A DNA stretch of 64,000 bases from Dokdonia pacifica (GTDB lineage Bacteria; Bacteroidota; Bacteroidia; Flavobacteriales; Flavobacteriaceae), in NCBI RefSeq assembly GCF_900188275.1, contig NZ_FZNY01000002.1, forward strand, positions 434,001-498,000, read 5' to 3'. The position numbers and the translations under genes are program-made. Below the pieces are notes generated by a model. It saw only the letters and a list, made by a program, of their open reading frames with translations. It searched no databases and was not told the DNA's origin. Shown in pieces: positions 18,372-29,017 of the stretch (position 1 is its first letter; each line of letters opens with the position of its first letter).

Positions 18372-18872
18372 ATGAACTATCTAATTAAAAATATAATCAA
18401 ACAATATCAAGACGTACAAAATGGTAGCTTATGGATCGGGAGTACATTTTCTAGTAAATTAAACAATATAGATCATAATAAAGTTTTTGAAAGACCCATA
18501 GTTGGTTTGCATAGTATTGCGGAGATAATTTCTCACTTAACCTTATGGAGAAAAGAAACAATTTTAAAAATCCAAATTGGAAAAGGTAGTAAGACTGATG
18601 ATTGTGAGGAGAATTGGCTGCCAAATGACAAATTGAAGTTAATCGGTTGGCAGAAAATCAAATCGGAATATGATAAAACACTACTGGAGCTAATTGATTT
18701 ATTAGAATCAAAAGAGGATAGTTTTTTAAATGAAGTATATTATGACACCGATTTTAAAGGTAACTATGCATATAGTTTTGTTATTAATGGAATGCTTCAT
18801 CACGATATTTATCATTTAGGACAACTTGGAATCATCATAAAATATTTAAATAAAAATGATGAAGAACAATAG
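18372..18872 (+). CDS. DinB-like putative metal-dependent four-helix protein
   Basis: The 166-residue sequence fits the DinB/YfiT fold, a four-helix bundle with three metal-binding histidines. Candidates are the His in GLHSIAEIISHLTLWRKETI (about residues 48-58), and the C-terminal pair in MLHHDIYHLGQLGIIIKYL (about 140-150). Members are thiol-transferase or damage-inducible proteins of mostly unknown role. There is no signal peptide. The C-terminal motif is very characteristic, so the family call is good while the activity is open. Confidence 0.82.
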   Translation: MNYLIKNIIKQYQDVQNGSLWIGSTFSSKLNNIDHNKVFERPIVGLHSIAEIISHLTLWRKETILKIQIGKGSKTDDCEENWLPNDKLKLIGWQKIKSEYDKTLLELIDLLESKEDSFLNEVYYDTDFKGNYAYSFVINGMLHHDIYHLGQLGIIIKYLNKNDEEQ

Positions 18873-19014
18873 GATATTCCCTATGATTTATCATTTCTAA
18901 AATCTATTTAGATTCGTAATCTTTCACTAATTTAGTTCTTCTCAGTATTACTGCATTCAAAAAAATATTGAGCATGATACAAAAATTACAATAAGACCTT
19001 GATCCATAAAAGAT

Positions 19015-19521
19015 ATGTTAGAAAAAGTAAAGCGATATGCCGAAGAAAAGCACAGAAGTGTTAATCATAAATATGATCATCATGATTATGAATATCATTT
19101 AAATATGGTTTATCAAGTTGCTAAAAAGTTTATCCACTTAATTGACGAGAAAGAACAAGAAGATGTACTTGCTGCATGTTGGGTTCACGATATCATAGAA
19201 GATGCTAGAGAAACATATAATGATGTTAAAAATGCCACTAATGAAACAATTGCTGAACTCGCCTATGCTTTAACTAACGAAAAAGGAAGAACTAGAGCTG
19301 AACGTGCAAATGACAACTATTATAAAGGAATTAAAGCTACTAAAAACGCTTCTTTTATCAAATTTTGTGATCGAATTGCAAATGCCCAATATTCAAAACA
19401 AAATGGTTCTAGAATGTTTCAAAAATATAAAGATGAAAATGTGCATTTTGTTTCGAAAATTTATGTCCCAGAATGTGAAGAAATAGCCCTGTATTTAAAT
19501 GAGGTTTTTACTAAGAACTAA
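19015..19521 (+). CDS. HD domain phosphohydrolase-like protein
   Basis: The 168-residue protein has an HD domain: YDHHDYEYHLNMVYQVAKKF supplies the first histidine, and ACWVHDIIEDARETYNDVKN carries the HD pair with the ED-based extension seen in RelA/SpoT-type and MESH1-like hydrolases; IKFCDRIANAQYS supplies the last Asp. No synthetase domain is present. A small ppGpp hydrolase-like or nucleotidase function is possible, but the substrate is not determined. It is preceded by a 142-bp gap. Confidence 0.82.
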   Translation: MLEKVKRYAEEKHRSVNHKYDHHDYEYHLNMVYQVAKKFIHLIDEKEQEDVLAACWVHDIIEDARETYNDVKNATNETIAELAYALTNEKGRTRAERANDNYYKGIKATKNASFIKFCDRIANAQYSKQNGSRMFQKYKDENVHFVSKIYVPECEEIALYLNEVFTKN

Positions 19522-19602
19522 ATTTTTATAACTGATTTATATACAAAGATATGTTTATAAAGATTCTGTAGAGAAATTAGATATCAAATAGAATGATATA
19601 AA

Positions 19603-20250
19603 ATGAAGTATAAGACACTTATATTGGATTTTGATGGAACTATAGCCGACACTAAAGAAAGTATTATACAAACTATGACGTTTGTTGCTGATAGCTTAAA
19701 TATCAAAGATATTGATGAAGCACTAATAGAAAGTTTGATAGGATTACCTCTAAAAACGACATTTGAAAAAGCTTTTGATCTGGATGAAACAATGATTCAA
19801 AAAGCAACTTTAATGTATCGTAAACATTATGATGAAATTGCTATAGATACCATTTCGCTTTTTGACAATGTAAAAGATACTTTAATATGCTTCCATCATA
19901 AAGGTATACACTTAACAGTTGCCTCTAGTAAAGGAAAAAAAGCGCTTATTAAAATACTTCAAAAACAAAATATCTATGAGATCTTTTCTTTTGTAGGAGG
20001 AGAAGAAGATACAGTAAACAAAAAACCCTCTCCAGATATTGTTAATTATATAATGACTACATACAACTACCATCCCAATGAATGTTTAGTGATAGGTGAT
20101 ACTATTTTTGATATTGAAATGGGACAAAGAGCTCATGTAGATACTTGCGGTGTTACCTACGGAAATAACACAAGAGGAATGTTAGAAAAACTAAACCCAA
20201 ATTATATTATTGATGACTTTAAAAATCTAATGAAGATCGTAATGGTATAA
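19603..20250 (+). CDS. HAD-superfamily hydrolase, phosphoglycolate phosphatase-like
   Basis: All four HAD motifs are visible in 215 residues: motif I LILDFDGTIADTKES near residue 5, motif II HLTVASSKGK near 105, motif III Lys in NKKPSPDI near 140, and motif IV VIGDTIFDIEMGQRA near 165. The alpha-helical cap between motif I and II is the C1 type of Gph/PGMB-like enzymes. It acts in the cytosol on a small phosphomonoester not identifiable from sequence. It stands alone between the HD and CHAP genes. Confidence 0.9.
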   Translation: MKYKTLILDFDGTIADTKESIIQTMTFVADSLNIKDIDEALIESLIGLPLKTTFEKAFDLDETMIQKATLMYRKHYDEIAIDTISLFDNVKDTLICFHHKGIHLTVASSKGKKALIKILQKQNIYEIFSFVGGEEDTVNKKPSPDIVNYIMTTYNYHPNECLVIGDTIFDIEMGQRAHVDTCGVTYGNNTRGMLEKLNPNYIIDDFKNLMKIVMV

Positions 20251-20288
20251 ATAAACACCATATCAATTCACAAATAACAATACGCTAA

Positions 20289-20873
20289 TTGAAAAAACTG
20301 TTTTTACGCATATTTGGGATTCTAATAGTGCTTGCAGGTGGTATTTTTATATTTAAAAATAGCCATCTAAATGTAACATATGAGATTGGACAAGAAATAG
20401 ACAGTTTTAATAATATTCCTGTGTATTATAATGGAAATGTAGGAAATATAGATGGTCGTCAATTAACAAATGACGGATACAACCTAGGACTTAAATACCA
20501 ATGTGTAGAGTTTGTAAAACGTTATTATTATGAACATCTTAATCATAAAATGCCAGATAGTTATGGACATGCAAAAGATTTTTTTAATCCAAGTGTCAAG
20601 GATGGTAAAATAAATAAACAACGTAATTTACTACAGTACACAAACCTTAGTGTTTCAAAACCTAAAGTAAATGACCTAGTTATCTATTCAGGTAACATAT
20701 TTAATAAGTTTGGTCATGTTGCTATTGTTACAAAAGTATTAGAAAATGAAATAGAAATAATACAGCAAAATCCAGGTCCGTATAATAATTCAAGAGAAAC
20801 CTACAAACTGATCTATAGTAATAATAAATGGTATATTGATAATCATCGTATCATAGGTTGGTTACGAAAATGA
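20289..20873 (+). CDS. CHAP-domain amidase/peptidase, membrane-anchored or secreted
   Basis: CHAP domains hydrolyse peptidoglycan or glutathionylspermidine amides. The catalytic set is visible: Cys in LKYQCVEFVKRYYYE (about residue 74), His in FGHVAIVTKV (about 142) and the polar residue in IEIIQQNPGPY (about 160). The N-terminus is one hydrophobic helix (LFLRIFGILIVLAGGIFIF), an uncleaved anchor or signal. The start is TTG 20289, as no ATG fits. The gene is 33 bases upstream of the DUF1697 gene and close to an M23 peptidase gene, suggesting a small cell-wall-related set. Confidence 0.87.
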   Translation: MKKLFLRIFGILIVLAGGIFIFKNSHLNVTYEIGQEIDSFNNIPVYYNGNVGNIDGRQLTNDGYNLGLKYQCVEFVKRYYYEHLNHKMPDSYGHAKDFFNPSVKDGKINKQRNLLQYTNLSVSKPKVNDLVIYSGNIFNKFGHVAIVTKVLENEIEIIQQNPGPYNNSRETYKLIYSNNKWYIDNHRIIGWLRK

Positions 20874-20906
20874 AAAGTATCTTTATATCTCAATTATCTA
20901 TAAACA

Positions 20907-21455
20907 ATGGCCATAGAAACAAATACATACGTTGCATTTTTAAGAGGAATCAATGTTGGTGGGCATCATAAGCTTCCTATGGCAGACCTTAAGGTATTAT
21001 TTACACAATTAGGTTTTCTAAATGTCATTACGATACTAAATTCAGGAAATGTCATTTTTAATGCTTCTTCTCAAGATGCAAAAAGTATAGAAGAAAATAT
21101 TTCTTTAGCATTAAAAAATAAATTTGGTTTCCCTGTTCCTACTAGTGTAAGAAAGGCTATTCAAATACAAGACGTATATCAAAACAATCCATTTAAAGGT
21201 ATAGAAATAACAAAAGAAATAAGACTATATATATCTTTTTTAAGAGAAGATGTTATGACAGACCTAAGATTACCTTGGATAAGTGAAGATGAAGCCTATC
21301 AAATCATTGAAAAAAGAGATACAACTATTTTTAGTGTATTAGACTTATCTATTTCTAAAACGACCACAGCAATGAAAATTTTAGAAAACACCTATGGAAA
21401 AGATATGACAACTCGTAATTGGAAAACAATAGAACGTATTATAAAGAAGTTATAG
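20907..21455 (+). CDS. DUF1697 family protein
   Basis: DUF1697 is recognised by its N-terminus, YVAFLRGINVGGHHKLPMADLK, followed by ILNSGNVIFNA and the C-terminal TTAMKILENTYGKDMTTRNW. The length of 182 residues is normal. The family is cytosolic with unknown function. It is placed between the CHAP and M23 genes with gaps of 33 and 7 bases, so the three are probably cotranscribed. Confidence 0.9.
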   Translation: MAIETNTYVAFLRGINVGGHHKLPMADLKVLFTQLGFLNVITILNSGNVIFNASSQDAKSIEENISLALKNKFGFPVPTSVRKAIQIQDVYQNNPFKGIEITKEIRLYISFLREDVMTDLRLPWISEDEAYQIIEKRDTTIFSVLDLSISKTTTAMKILENTYGKDMTTRNWKTIERIIKKL

Positions 21456-21462
21456 TTTGTAT

Positions 21463-22269
21463 ATGAAAACAATATTAACAACACTTCTCATTTTTTTGAC
21501 TATAAATATGTATGCCAAGCATGATGTAAAAGTATATTATGAAAGGAATGATAATGGATATACTATTTATGCAGATAATAATGAATATTGTCCTGTCACT
21601 ATTCAATTAGAATTCACAGTGACAAATCTTAGCTTAAAAGATCCAAACAACAACTTATATGTCATTCAACCTCGTCAAAAAAAGCAATTAGTAACACAAC
21701 TAACCGTTACTCAAAAAAATAAAGGATATAAATTGTCATATACATCATGGACAAATTATGGAGATGCTACTAAAAATACATACGATCATGATTATGCCTA
21801 TGACCTTCCTTATGCAAAAGGACAGTCTTTTAAAGTACACCAAGGATATAATGGCACCTTTTCTCACTATAACAAAAATGCATTAGATTTTGATATGTCA
21901 ATAGGTTCGGCTATCCATGCGGTAAGGAACGGTGTTGTCATTAAAATTGTAACGCAACATCACCAAAATTGTGGAACTAAAGAATGTAAAAAATATAATA
22001 ATCATATCATCATTTATCATTCTGATGGAACTTTTGCAGAGTATACCCATCTAAAACAAAATGGAGTCACTGTTGCTTTAGGTGATATCATTAAACAAGG
22101 ACAATTGATAGGCTATAGCGGAAATACTGGTTGGAGTACTGGACCACATCTTCACTTAGAAGTCTTTTTACAAAAAATGCGAAAAAGAGAAACGATACAA
22201 ACCAAATTCAAAATCAATGACAATACTGAGACTGTATTTCTTAAAGAAAAGAATAGCTATAAAAAATAA
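21463..22269 (+). CDS. secreted M23 (LytM/VanX-fold) zinc metallopeptidase
   Basis: M23 peptidases cut peptidoglycan cross-bridges. A signal peptide (KTILTTLLIFLTINMYAK) starts at ATG 21463; TTG 21457 is two codons earlier. The N-terminal ~110 residues form a beta domain, then the peptidase has YNKNALDFDMSIGSAIHAVR with the zinc-binding Asp, EYTHLKQNG, and GPHLHLEVF with the HxH. The first ligand is the His in FSHYNKNALDFD. The catalytic set appears complete. A terminator hairpin follows at 22278. Confidence 0.9.
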   Translation: MKTILTTLLIFLTINMYAKHDVKVYYERNDNGYTIYADNNEYCPVTIQLEFTVTNLSLKDPNNNLYVIQPRQKKQLVTQLTVTQKNKGYKLSYTSWTNYGDATKNTYDHDYAYDLPYAKGQSFKVHQGYNGTFSHYNKNALDFDMSIGSAIHAVRNGVVIKIVTQHHQNCGTKECKKYNNHIIIYHSDGTFAEYTHLKQNGVTVALGDIIKQGQLIGYSGNTGWSTGPHLHLEVFLQKMRKRETIQTKFKINDNTETVFLKEKNSYKK

Positions 22270-22277
22270 GGCATAAA

Positions 22278-22303
22278 AAAACCAGCAATAAATTGCTGGT
22301 TTT
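22278..22303. terminator. bidirectional intrinsic terminator between M23 and TPR genes
   Basis: ACCAGCAATAAATTGCTGGT is a perfect 8-bp stem with a short loop, flanked by A7 on the left and TTTT on the right, so it can stop both convergent transcripts. Confidence 0.85.
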
Positions 22304-22328
22304 AAAGATTATTTAGAAAAATAAAATA

Positions 22329-23603
22329 TTAGTTTCCTTCTTCTAATATTTCAATTTTTGCTTTCATAGTATCAGCCTTAGAAGTCTCCCCTAATTGTTG
22401 ATAAATACCATATAGTGTACGAGCTAACTCTAATGAACGTGCAGTTCCTTTATCGTCAGAACGATATTGTAACGCCTTTTCTAAGTAAGGAGCAGCATCT
22501 CTATATACATTCTGGCGCTTTTCTTTTAGCTTGTCATATTTTGCATAATCAGCATTAGAAGTTCCCAGACTATTCATTTCATCTACAATTGCTCTCTCGT
22601 CCTCTAAAATAAGCGCCCCTATATTATTATAAGCTGCAGAATATTCTTGATTTAAAGAGATTGCCTTTTCATAATACTTTCTAGCTTCTTCACTATTTCC
22701 TAGCTTGTCCTCTCCTACTCCAAGATTATAATAAAGTTCTGGATTATTAGGATCTTTTTCAATTACTTCCTTAATAGTTTCTTTATACTTATCCATTTGA
22801 TTCATTTCTAAGTATATATTAGCTTCAGAACGTATTAATAAAAGGTCGTCAGGATTTTCGGCACGTGCAGAAGTCATAGCTTCTAATGCTTGTTCATTTT
22901 TACCTTGAGACATATAAATTAATGCAATATTCTTTGCAATCTCACCACGCTTAGATTCACTTTTCTTCTCTGTAGGATTGATATGCGTTTTCCCTAAAAC
23001 TAAAAGATCTCTTTCTTGTTTTGATGGAATACTCTCTTCTTCATTTGTCTCTACAGATGTAGCGTAATAAAGAGTTTCTATCCCTGAAAATTTAAGTTCG
23101 GTTAATTGATTATAATATTTTAAAGCACTATCATAATCTTTCCCATTTACAGAATTAGAGGCTGCATAATATAAATATATAGTATCTTTTTTACTATAGG
23201 TATATGCATCTGCAAGCTTTGTAGATGCACTTGTATAGTTTTGTGTATTTTGATCTTCAATAGCAGAATTTACCATTGCTACAACTACATTAGAGATACC
23301 TGCCTCAGCTTCGGCATTATATTTAGTATCCTTCAACTCATTATATGTTGCTGCTGCCACTTTAAGATCTGCGGCGTTTTTATTATCAACACCTAAGTAT
23401 GCTTGTGCTTTTGCGAGTAGAAAGCTTTGCTTCGTTTTATCGTCCATAGATCCTATTAGTGCTTCTGCTGCTCCAACAAGATTTTTTGCTTCGCCATAGC
23501 TTCCGCCTTTAATAGCTTTTTGAATGGCTTTTACCTCTTTCTTTTGAGCAAATGCTGAAACACCAAAAGCTAGGGCTATTACAAATAAAAATTTAGTTTT
23601 CAT
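22329..23603 (-). CDS. secreted tetratricopeptide-repeat protein
   Basis: A signal peptide (KTKFLFVIALAFGVSAFAQ) precedes about 400 residues of TPR helices. Repeats are clearest at residues 225-330, such as ALIYMSQGKNEQALEAMTSA, PELYYNLGVGEDKLGNSEEA and RKYYEKAISLNQEYSAAYNN. TPR arrays bind partner proteins; no enzymatic domain is present. The gene lies 60 bases downstream of gyrA on the same strand, an arrangement I recall as common in Flavobacteriia, but has its own -7 box. Partner unknown. Confidence 0.87.
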   Translation of the reverse strand: MKTKFLFVIALAFGVSAFAQKKEVKAIQKAIKGGSYGEAKNLVGAAEALIGSMDDKTKQSFLLAKAQAYLGVDNKNAADLKVAAATYNELKDTKYNAEAEAGISNVVVAMVNSAIEDQNTQNYTSASTKLADAYTYSKKDTIYLYYAASNSVNGKDYDSALKYYNQLTELKFSGIETLYYATSVETNEEESIPSKQERDLLVLGKTHINPTEKKSESKRGEIAKNIALIYMSQGKNEQALEAMTSARAENPDDLLLIRSEANIYLEMNQMDKYKETIKEVIEKDPNNPELYYNLGVGEDKLGNSEEARKYYEKAISLNQEYSAAYNNIGALILEDERAIVDEMNSLGTSNADYAKYDKLKEKRQNVYRDAAPYLEKALQYRSDDKGTARSLELARTLYGIYQQLGETSKADTMKAKIEILEEGN

Positions 23604-23630
23604 TATCTATTATTTAATATTAAGGGGTTA

Positions 23631-23638
23631 CAAAATTA
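23631..23638 (-). promoter_or_regulatory. -7 box of the TPR gene
   Basis: On the minus strand TAATTTTG matches TAnnTTTG, 28 bases upstream of the TPR start. The -33 region would lie near the gyrA stop codon and shows no perfect TTG at ideal spacing. Confidence 0.4.
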
Positions 23639-23663
23639 ATTAAAATTTGTTCAACCCCATTAT

Positions 23664-26210
23664 TTATTCTTCTTCTTCAGAAGTATTTGTGTTTGGAGTT
23701 GAATCAGTTTGTCCTTCTGTTGCTTGTGTAGCTTCAGGAGTACCTTCTAAATCATCTTCATCTATTTCGTCTTCATCGTGTTTTACTTTAGCTACAGCCG
23801 CAATAGAGTCATTACCTTTTAAATTAATGAGTTTCACACCTTGTGTTGCTCTACCCATTACTCGTAAAGATGCAACTTCCATACGAATCGCGATACCAGA
23901 TTTATTAATAATCATAAGATCATCTTCATCAGTTACATTTTTAATAGCAACTAACTCTCCTGTCTTATCTGTAACAGAAATGGTCTTTACTCCTTTTCCT
24001 CCACGATTTGTAATTCGGTAATCTTCTAGACTACTACGTTTACCATATCCTTTTTCTGAAACTACAAGAATATTACTTTCTACATCATTTACAGAAACCA
24101 TTCCTACAACTTCATCATTCTCACTTGCAAGAGTTATGCCACGAACACCAGAAGCACCTCTACCCATAGGCCTAGTCTTACTTTCTTCAAAGCGAATTGC
24201 CTTACCAGATTTTACTGCAAGCATCACTTGACTTTCTCCATTAGTAAGCTTTGCAGATAGTAATTCGTCCCCTTCTTTAATAGTAATAGCATTAATACCA
24301 TTAGTTCTAGGACGAGAATACTGCTCTAGTGACGTTTTCTTTACTTGACCTTTTTTAGTAGCCATGATAATGTAATTACTATTCACGTACTCTTCATCTT
24401 TCAAATCATTTGTAGTTACAAACGCTTTTACTTTATCATCCTGTTCTATATTAATAAGGTTTTGTATAGCACGTCCTTTAGAAGTTTTGCTTCCTTCTGG
24501 TATTTCAAAAACACGCATCCAGAAACATTTCCCTTTTTGAGTAAAGAACAACATATATTGATGGTTTGTTCCTACAAAAAGATGCTCTAAGAAATCCTCA
24601 TTACGAGTAGTAGATGCTTTTTGTCCAACACCTCCCCTGTTTTGAGTTTTATATTCTGTAAGAGATGTACGTTTGATATATCCTGCATGAGAAATCGTGA
24701 TGACCACCTTTTCATCAGGAATTAAATCTGTAATACTTACATCACCTCCTGCATATTCTATTACAGAGCGACGCTCATCACCATATTTACTTTGTACCTC
24801 TAGAAGCTCTTCTTTAATGATACTCATACGACGATCCTTATTGGCAAGAATGTCTTTAAGATCTTCTATTGTTTTCATAATTTCTTCATACTCTGCTCTT
24901 AACTTGTCTTGTTCCAGACCTGTTAATTGGCGAAGTCGCATTTCAACAATCGCTTTTGCTTGTATTTCAGAAAGCTTAAACCGTTCTATAAGATTTGCTC
25001 TTGCTTCATCTGCATTTGAACTTGCACGTATGATCGCAATTACTTCATCAATATTATCTGATGCAATAATTAACCCTTCAAGGATATGTGCTCTATCTTC
25101 TGCCTTCTTAAGCTCGTACTTTGTTCTACGTACAACAACCTCATGACGATGCTCCACAAAATGGTGGATCATATCCTTAAGGTTAAGCATTTCTGGCCTT
25201 CCATTTACAAGTGCAATATTATTTACACTAAAAGAAGATTGTAAAGCTGTATACTTATATAGTTTGTTTAAAACAATATTTGGAATACCGTCTCTTTTTA
25301 ATACGTACACAATACGCATTCCATTTCTATCGGATTCATCACGTATCGCAGAAATACCATCGATTTTTTTATCGTTGATCATATCTGCGGTTTTCTTAAT
25401 CATATCAGCTTTATTAACCTGATATGGTATTTCTGTAACGATAATACACTCACGACCTTTTACTTCTTCGATCGTAGCTTTACCACGCATTACAATACGT
25501 CCACGCCCAGTTTTAAAAGCTTCTCGTACGCCATCATACCCATATATAGTCCCTCCTGTAGGAAAATCTGGAGCTTTTACATGTTGCATCAGCTCATCTA
25601 TATCTATATCGTTATTATCAATATAGGCTACAGTTCCATTAACAACTTCTGTTAAGTTGTGTGGAGGCATATTTGTTGCCATACCTACTGCAATACCAGA
25701 GGCACCATTAATAAGAAGACCAGGAACTCTAGTAGGTAGTACTTTTGGTTCTTGTAGCGTATCATCAAAGTTAAGCTGATGATCTACCGTATCTTTATCA
25801 ATATCTGCTAGCATATCTTCCGATATCTTACGCATACGTGCTTCTGTATAACGCATTGCCGCTGGACTATCACCATCTACAGAGCCAAAATTCCCTTGGC
25901 CATCAATAAGCATGTATCGCAAACTCCATTCTTGAGCCATACGAACCATGGCATCGTATACAGAAGTATCTCCATGTGGGTGATACTTTCCTAATACTTC
26001 CCCTACAATTCTTGCAGATTTTTTATGAGCACCACTTGCACGAATACCTAATTCATGCATTCCATAGAGAACTCTACGGTGTACAGGTTTTAGACCGTCT
26101 CGTACATCGGGTAATGCACGTGACACAATGACCGACATCGAATAATCGATGTACGCTGACTTCATTTCATCTTCAATATTAATTGGGATCAATTTTTCTC
26201 CTCCTGCCAT
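23664..26210 (-). CDS. gyrA: DNA gyrase subunit A
   Basis: GyrA cuts and rejoins DNA in negative supercoiling. The 848-residue chain has the N-terminal winged-helix/tower ([20 protein letters not shown]), the catalytic Tyr in [12 protein letters not shown] near residue 121, and six C-terminal beta-pinwheel blades (for example [20 protein letters not shown]). The GyrA box is [13 protein letters not shown] near 521, which marks gyrase rather than topoisomerase IV. In the quinolone region, [10 protein letters not shown] has Thr at the position of E. coli Ser83, which as I recall is the normal state in Flavobacterium. The C-terminus is strongly acidic. It is divergent from clpC. Confidence 0.96.
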   Translation of the reverse strand: MAGGEKLIPINIEDEMKSAYIDYSMSVIVSRALPDVRDGLKPVHRRVLYGMHELGIRASGAHKKSARIVGEVLGKYHPHGDTSVYDAMVRMAQEWSLRYMLIDGQGNFGSVDGDSPAAMRYTEARMRKISEDMLADIDKDTVDHQLNFDDTLQEPKVLPTRVPGLLINGASGIAVGMATNMPPHNLTEVVNGTVAYIDNNDIDIDELMQHVKAPDFPTGGTIYGYDGVREAFKTGRGRIVMRGKATIEEVKGRECIIVTEIPYQVNKADMIKKTADMINDKKIDGISAIRDESDRNGMRIVYVLKRDGIPNIVLNKLYKYTALQSSFSVNNIALVNGRPEMLNLKDMIHHFVEHRHEVVVRRTKYELKKAEDRAHILEGLIIASDNIDEVIAIIRASSNADEARANLIERFKLSEIQAKAIVEMRLRQLTGLEQDKLRAEYEEIMKTIEDLKDILANKDRRMSIIKEELLEVQSKYGDERRSVIEYAGGDVSITDLIPDEKVVITISHAGYIKRTSLTEYKTQNRGGVGQKASTTRNEDFLEHLFVGTNHQYMLFFTQKGKCFWMRVFEIPEGSKTSKGRAIQNLINIEQDDKVKAFVTTNDLKDEEYVNSNYIIMATKKGQVKKTSLEQYSRPRTNGINAITIKEGDELLSAKLTNGESQVMLAVKSGKAIRFEESKTRPMGRGASGVRGITLASENDEVVGMVSVNDVESNILVVSEKGYGKRSSLEDYRITNRGGKGVKTISVTDKTGELVAIKNVTDEDDLMIINKSGIAIRMEVASLRVMGRATQGVKLINLKGNDSIAAVAKVKHDEDEIDEDDLEGTPEATQATEGQTDSTPNTNTSEEEE

Positions 26211-26283
26211 ATATAGATTGATTAAATTTTTATGTCAATTTTACTAGCTAGCAATATACCTATTTTAAAAGGTTTTTATGGGT

Positions 26284-26305
26284 ATACGCTTTCGCGAAAG
26301 CGTAT
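26284..26305. repeat. iterated palindrome, 22-bp perfect copy between gyrA and clpC
   Basis: A + TACGCTTTCGCGAAAGCGTA + T is perfectly palindromic. It is 74 bases upstream of the gyrA start and 162 bases upstream of clpC, in a divergent promoter region. Confidence 0.85.
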
Positions 26306-26466
26306 TTTTTATTAACAATATTTAACAGCCAATTTTTAATAACTACCACACAATACGCTTGGCAAACTGTCAGTTATTTTGTCTATTAGCTACTAAGTAT
26401 CTTAAGCGGAATGATTTTTGAAACAGAATGCTTAAATTTACAATGAACGAAAAGGAGATATAAATT

Positions 26467-29016
26467 ATGGATGATAATTTTTCACCTAGAGTAAAAGACG
26501 TGATTGCATATAGTAAAGAGGAAGCTTTACGACTAGGCCACGACTTTATAGGAACAGAACATTTATTACTTGGACTACTAAGAGATGGTAGTGGCAAGGC
26601 TATTAATATATTAAGTGCTTTAAATATAGATTTAGAACACCTGCGTCGTAAAGTAGAAATCTTAAGTCCTGCAAATCCAAATAGTGGTTTACAGGGTAAC
26701 GATAAAAAGAATTTACACTTAACAAGACAGGCTGAGCGTGCTTTAAAAACTACATTTTTAGAAGCAAAATTGTTTCAAAGCTCTTCTATTAATACGGCAC
26801 ATTTATTATTGTGTATACTAAGAAACGAAAACGATCCTACAACAAAGTTATTAAATAGACTTAAGGTAGATTATGATAACGTAAAAGACCAATTTAAACT
26901 TATGATGGCAAACGAAGAGGAAGATTATATAGAGCCTATAAAATCTGAATTTAGTGATGAACAAGAATCTAGTAATGAAGGAGAAAAAGAAAACCCTTTT
27001 GGAAATGCAGCTGCTTCAAAAGGAACTAAGAAAAGTAAAACTCCTGTTCTAGATAATTTTGGAAGAGATCTTACTGCTATGGCAGAAGAAGGAAAACTAG
27101 ATCCAGTTGTAGGGAGAACTAAAGAAATAGAACGTGTGTCTCAAATTTTGAGTAGACGTAAAAAAAATAACCCACTGCTTATTGGAGAGCCTGGTGTAGG
27201 TAAATCTGCTATTGCAGAAGGTCTTGCATTGCGTATTGTACAACGAAAAGTTTCTCGTATTCTTTTTGACAAAAGAGTAGTGACTCTTGATCTTGCTAGT
27301 TTAGTAGCAGGAACAAAATACAGAGGGCAGTTTGAAGAGCGTATGAAAGCGGTTATGAATGAACTTGAAAAGAATGATGATATTATTCTTTTTATAGATG
27401 AAATCCATACCATTGTAGGAGCTGGTGGCGCAACAGGGTCATTAGATGCTTCCAATATGTTTAAACCTGCACTCGCTCGAGGCGAAATACAATGTGTGGG
27501 TGCAACAACTTTAGATGAGTTTAGACAACATATCGAAAAAGACGGAGCTTTAGAGCGTCGTTTCCAAAAAGTAATTGTCGAGCCTACTACTGTAGAAGAA
27601 ACGATAGAGATTCTTCAAAATATAAAAGAAAAGTATGAAGAGCATCATAATGTAACCTATACAGACGATGCTATCGAAGCTTGTGTAAAACTTACTAATC
27701 GATATATGACAGATCGATTTTTACCAGACAAAGCTATTGATGCATTAGATGAAGCGGGTTCTCGTGTACACATTACAAATATTGATGTTCCTAAAAAGAT
27801 TCTAGAATTAGAAAATAAACTAGAAGAAGTTCGTGAGCTTAAGACTACGGTTGTAAAAAAGCAAAAGTATGAAGAGGCTGCTAAACTACGTGATGATGAG
27901 AAAAATCTTGAAAAAGAACTTTCTGTAGCACAAGAACGTTGGGAGGAAGAATCAAAACTTCATAAAGAAACCGTATCGGAATCTAATGTTGCCGATGTGG
28001 TGAGTATGATGACAGGAATTCCTGTAAATCGTATTGCGCAAACAGAAAGTAATAAACTAGCAGATCTCCCTGATACAATTAAAAGTAATGTTATAGGGCA
28101 AGATGAAGCTGTTGCTAAAGTTGCCAAAGCAATACAACGTAATCGCGCTGGATTAAAAGATCCTAATAAACCTATTGGTTCATTTATATTCTTAGGTCAG
28201 ACGGGAGTTGGAAAAACACAACTTGCAAAAGTTCTTGCAAAAGAATTATTTGACAATGAAGATTCTCTTATTCGTATTGATATGAGTGAGTATATGGAGA
28301 AATTTGCCATCTCAAGATTAGTTGGAGCACCTCCAGGATACGTAGGTTATGAAGAAGGCGGACAACTTACAGAAAAAGTACGCAGAAAGCCATATGCAGT
28401 AGTATTACTAGATGAAATTGAAAAAGCACATCCAGATGTGTTTAATATGCTACTTCAAGTACTTGATGATGGATACTTAACTGACTCGTTAGGACGTAAA
28501 ATTGATTTTAGAAATACCATCATTATTATGACCTCAAATATTGGAGCTCGTAAGCTCAAAGACTTTGGTCAAGGTGTTGGATTTGGAACATCTACTCGTA
28601 AAAATCAAGCAGACGAAAATGCAAAAAGTGTTATCCAAAATGCACTTAAAAAAGCATTTGCACCTGAGTTCTTAAATCGTGTTGATGATGTAGTTGTCTT
28701 TAATGCATTAGAAAGAGAACATATTCATAAGATTATAGATATTGAACTTGCTAAACTATTTATACGTATTAAAGATCTTGGATATGATCTTACCTTAACC
28801 GATGCTGCTAAAGATTATATTAGTGACAAAGGATTTGATAAAGACTATGGAGCGAGACCTCTTAAAAGAGCAATTCAAAAATATATTGAAGATGCACTAG
28901 CAGAAGAGATCATCACTTCAAAACTAGAAGAAGGTGATAGTATCACTATGGATTTAGATAAGAAAACTGAAGAGCTTACTATTTCTATAAAAAAGGCTAC
29001 AGCCACAGAATCATAA
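26467..29016 (+). CDS. clpC: ATP-dependent Clp protease ATP-binding subunit ClpC
   Basis: ClpC unfolds proteins and feeds them to ClpP. The 849 residues contain Clp-N repeats (about 1-145), AAA1 with Walker A GEPGVGKSA near 241, a UVR-like middle helix pair (KQKYEEAAKLRDDEKNLEKE near 475), AAA2 with GQTGVGKTQ near 577 and a ClpP-contact loop around GQGVGFGTS near 700. The start is unusual for this phylum: AAGGAG lies 10 bases before the ATG, a real Shine-Dalgarno. The gene diverges from gyrA, and a small membrane protein gene starts two bases after its stop. Confidence 0.95.
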   Translation: MDDNFSPRVKDVIAYSKEEALRLGHDFIGTEHLLLGLLRDGSGKAINILSALNIDLEHLRRKVEILSPANPNSGLQGNDKKNLHLTRQAERALKTTFLEAKLFQSSSINTAHLLLCILRNENDPTTKLLNRLKVDYDNVKDQFKLMMANEEEDYIEPIKSEFSDEQESSNEGEKENPFGNAAASKGTKKSKTPVLDNFGRDLTAMAEEGKLDPVVGRTKEIERVSQILSRRKKNNPLLIGEPGVGKSAIAEGLALRIVQRKVSRILFDKRVVTLDLASLVAGTKYRGQFEERMKAVMNELEKNDDIILFIDEIHTIVGAGGATGSLDASNMFKPALARGEIQCVGATTLDEFRQHIEKDGALERRFQKVIVEPTTVEETIEILQNIKEKYEEHHNVTYTDDAIEACVKLTNRYMTDRFLPDKAIDALDEAGSRVHITNIDVPKKILELENKLEEVRELKTTVVKKQKYEEAAKLRDDEKNLEKELSVAQERWEEESKLHKETVSESNVADVVSMMTGIPVNRIAQTESNKLADLPDTIKSNVIGQDEAVAKVAKAIQRNRAGLKDPNKPIGSFIFLGQTGVGKTQLAKVLAKELFDNEDSLIRIDMSEYMEKFAISRLVGAPPGYVGYEEGGQLTEKVRRKPYAVVLLDEIEKAHPDVFNMLLQVLDDGYLTDSLGRKIDFRNTIIIMTSNIGARKLKDFGQGVGFGTSTRKNQADENAKSVIQNALKKAFAPEFLNRVDDVVVFNALEREHIHKIIDIELAKLFIRIKDLGYDLTLTDAAKDYISDKGFDKDYGARPLKRAIQKYIEDALAEEIITSKLEEGDSITMDLDKKTEELTISIKKATATES

Positions 29017-29017
29017 C

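Noticed and set aside
18880-19000. Minus-strand tail resembling the C-terminus of a heavy-metal P-type ATPase (LNAVILRRTKLVKDYESK)
   Set aside because: Only about 30 codons, no ATPase motif and no other fragment nearby; similarity is too weak to call a pseudogene.
23647-24021. Long + strand reading frame antisense to the 3' end of gyrA
   Set aside because: Ser-rich product with no family features, and it is the mirror frame of a strongly conserved gene. The same reasoning removes other antisense frames over uvrA, clpC, thiolase and the Mo hydroxylase.
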